From Sphagnum compactum (taxonomy: Eukaryota > Bryophyta > Sphagnopsida > Sphagnales), in assembly GCA_965153455.1 (NCBI GenBank), contig OZ234497.1, positions 4,340,001 through 4,404,000 on the forward strand: a stretch of DNA of 64,000 nt. Direction: 5' to 3'. Below are positions 61,758 through 64,000 of the stretch, piece by piece. Numbering within the stretch: position 1 is the stretch's first letter; each line of letters opens with the position of its first letter. Position numbers and translations under genes: made by a program. Under the pieces are notes generated by a model. It was not told where the DNA came from. It searched no databases and saw only the letters and a program-made list of their open reading frames with translations.

Positions 61758-61955
61758 TTCTTCTTTTTTGTTTTTTTTTGTTTTTGGGAAACACAAGAGC
61801 AGAGACTCGATCTGACAAGCCGCTGGCATCCCCAAGTCAAGCTCATTGACAGAGGGCCAGCAGGAGTTTAACAACTTGCACTTCATTGGGTTTGAACCCA
61901 GGACCTTTTCTGAGATCTTAAAATCCCAAAATGGGCTATACCAGCGACCCATCAC
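61758..61955 (-). mobile_element. tRNA-derived SINE
   Basis: Read on the minus strand, the element has a tRNA-like head: tggtatagccc (near the A-box position) and, about 45 bases later, ggttcaaaccc, a good B-box. A ~90-base body follows, then an A-rich tail (aaaaacaaaaaaaaacaaaaaa, at 61,764-61,785 on the plus strand as T-rich). Internal Pol III promoter boxes plus an A tail define a SINE. A possible short target duplication (tcatcttc near 61,745 and 61,972) is weak. It lies about 0.7 kb upstream of the NAA10-type start. Confidence 0.7.
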
Positions 61956-61974
61956 TGGTGTGGAAACTTCGTCA

Positions 61975-63280
61975 TCTTCATTTTTGGGTCTTTGATCGCA
62001 TTAAATTGCCAACTGGCAGTAAGCTTCAGCTTAGTACCTGTCAGAGGTGCGGGTCCCTTGGGGGAAAGGTACTTATTTTGCTCTAATTTATTTTTCTCGT
62101 GTCTTTTGATGACAGTAGTGGTGTCTCTGAGCAAAATTCAGATCTCCAAACCCAAGTTTGTAGCAATCCAAGAAAAACTGTTGTTTTTTGTTTAAAAAAC
62201 CAACACTTCATAAACAGGTCATGGACCCTTTGCCCATTAACTATTTAAATCTGCTCTAATCTACAAATTAATAATTTCGTCCAGTTATTTTTCATGGCTT
62301 TTGCTATCAACTACTTTTGCTCTAGATAAATTTCCTTCTTTTTTTTTCATGACTTTGCCATCAAATATTTTGCTCTACAAATAGATTTCCTGGTTCTTTT
62401 TCATGACTTTGCGATTCAACTATTTTGCTCTAATCCAGAAAAGAAATTTCCTTCTGTTTTCTTTGCCATCCAATTTTGCTCTCTACTCTACAAATTAAAT
62501 TTCCTGCTGCTTTTTCTATGCCCCACAATGAAGCTTGGTGAGGTTGCTCCTAATTTTTTCAATTTTTAATTAAAATTATTTCCAAATTATTAGTAAGAAT
62601 ATATTTTATTGAAACTGACATCATTGAAATCTCCATATATATTTTTTATTTCATTGCAGTGGCTTAACAAGTTGACAAGTTGACCTCCAAAATAAATTAT
62701 GTACCTTGTAAGAAAGAACTGCTAAAGTACTTGCTACTAGCCACCCCTACTATGACTATAAAAATGTAATTGACATCCCCATGCAATGAAACAAGGGATT
62801 TTTTGAAAGTTCAATTTTTAAATGTTTTTTGGTTTCAACATCATTCTGAAATTATTAGAGTTATCCGTAAAGTAAGGAAAACACAGCACCAGAAGCCTGA
62901 GTTTGGTCATACACGGGTTGAGATTTGTAAAACCCTGCAAAAAATACATTAGCATTAAATGAGGGTGAAACTAAAAAAAAGCCATCAAATTTGGTGGTGA
63001 ACGCCTCACTGTTGCTACATATATTTTCACTGCTCCTCCCTATACACCTACTATAATTAGTCTCAAACCTTGTGCATTGAATGCTGAGTTTGAGCATTTC
63101 ACACAAAGATTTAATAAAATTTCATTGCTTTGTGGATACCACTAAAAGAGGGGATAGGGTGTGAAAGGAGGCCCAAAGACAGGGTGAATACACGGTGACC
63201 TTATGGATAACTCTATTATGTCAAATTCTTGTCAATGGCTTCAATCAGAAATTGGAAGAACCTTGAAATATAATGAAGAG
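61975..63280. other. AT-rich spacer, no gene recognised
   Basis: Contains a loose repeat of tttttcatgactttgc(c/g)at, caaatattttgctct and aaatttcct words at 62,230-62,520 (period about 65-75, three to four diverged units). No gene was seen. Confidence 0.5.
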
Positions 63281-63293
63281 CCCTAGGGGGTTT

Positions 63294-63406
63294 GGTATAG
63301 GGTAAAGGCACTCCAACAACAACAAGGGACCTCGGACAAGACAACAACTGCATCTAGTCTCACATTTTGAGAATATGTCCTCACCTGCAGGCTTTACCCA
63401 TTATAA
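63294..63406. mobile_element. Foldback MITE family F1, copy 5
   Basis: The left arm is ggtatagggtaaaggcactc. The right arm, reverse-complemented, is ataatgggtaaagcctgcag. Inner gagaatatgtcc resembles the gagaatgcccc of copy 2. Diverged, but the same length and arm words. Confidence 0.45.
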
Positions 63407-63607
63407 AGGATAAGTGAACATTATCATGACCCTAAACATAAGTAGAGCATGAGGTGGAGGGGAAAGGTTTTTACACCTACTCCTAAAGAGTGGAGAAGAT
63501 CTTACACCTATTCATAGGCATAAGATCCTTTCCCAAAGAGTAGGCATAAGATTCATCCTACTCTTAAGGAGTACGTGTAACATCCCTTCTTGTCTTCTAG
63601 GATCGAG

Positions 63608-63687
63608 AGTGGGGACATTCTGGGAATGAGGGCCTGGTCTAGGGTGGGAGTTGAGCACAGGACCTGAATTCCCAGAATGTCCCCACT
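63608..63687. repeat. Perfect 20-bp inverted repeat (hairpin)
   Basis: The 20 bases at 63608-63627, beginning agtggggacattc, are exactly reverse-complementary to 63668-63687, with a 40-base loop. The word ggggacattc is shared with the arm of foldback copy 2, so this is probably a related, shorter element. Confidence 0.75.
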
Positions 63688-64000
63688 TGAGGAACTTATT
63701 GGGCTAAAGATCTGGCACAATTTGGATGACTCTGATTTTGTTTGCAAAGGAGGAGATTCACCCTATGCATAAGGTGCCATCCTCTCTTGAGAATGAAATT
63801 TTACTGAGAGAAAGACACCCTTCACTGACACTAAAATAATTATACCTTTATGAATATAAGGTGCCCTGCATAGTCACACTTTGGATTTTTCTGTCAGTGT
63901 TTTAGAAATTTAGAATCTCTTGCACTCAAATTTGCCTTGGCACCTTCGTGACCATGCCTTCGACCACGCTCTTCGCTAAACACCTAAATTATTTTCACAT

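Overview
This window looks like nuclear DNA of a land plant with a large, transposon-rich genome. It has spliced genes with GT-AG introns, a chloroplast-type DnaJ8 homologue, an Arabidopsis-like ARF1, AT-rich spacers, decayed plant transposons and many minisatellites. I cannot fix the species. Large gaps filled with old repeats would fit a fern, lycophyte or other big-genome non-flowering plant, but this is inference.

Nine protein-coding loci can be supported: ARF1 (+, 4.8-6.9 kb, six coding exons, complete 181 aa); ARFRP1 (-, 20.8-21.4 kb, uninterrupted); a two-exon unknown with an organelle-targeting-like start (-, 24.2-24.8 kb, weak); a COMMD3 homologue (-, 31.3-31.9 kb, uninterrupted) head to head with a small Cys/His protein (+, 32.4-33.8 kb, two exons); a seven-transmembrane protein (-, 35.0-37.3 kb, four coding exons); DnaJ8 (+, 50.3-51.1 kb, two exons); an unrecognised 245-aa protein (-, 53.5-56.1 kb, three exons); and an NAA10-type N-terminal acetyltransferase (-, 59.5-61.1 kb, six exons). 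Exon borders were placed by reading phase, splice consensus and recalled family similarity.

The rest is mostly mobile-element debris: a clean hAT-type MITE with an 8-bp target duplication (3.0-3.6 kb); a decayed reverse transcriptase (16.9-19.1 kb); a decayed PIF/Harbinger transposase (26.4-26.9 kb); a 2.7-kb element with long polypyrimidine/polypurine inverted arms and a BED-like finger fragment inside (41.8-44.5 kb); LTR-like sequence (45.2-48.2 kb); a tRNA-derived SINE (61.7-61.96 kb); at least five copies of a ~0.1-kb foldback MITE family; and a dispersed repeat that always lies in the transcriptional orientation of the nearest gene. Tandem repeats of 37-150 bp are common near genes.

ARF1, ARFRP1 and COMMD3 all belong to membrane-trafficking machinery, but they are interleaved with unrelated genes and far apart, so I do not infer a functional cluster. 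I found no tRNA or rRNA gene, CRISPR array or prokaryote-like operon.
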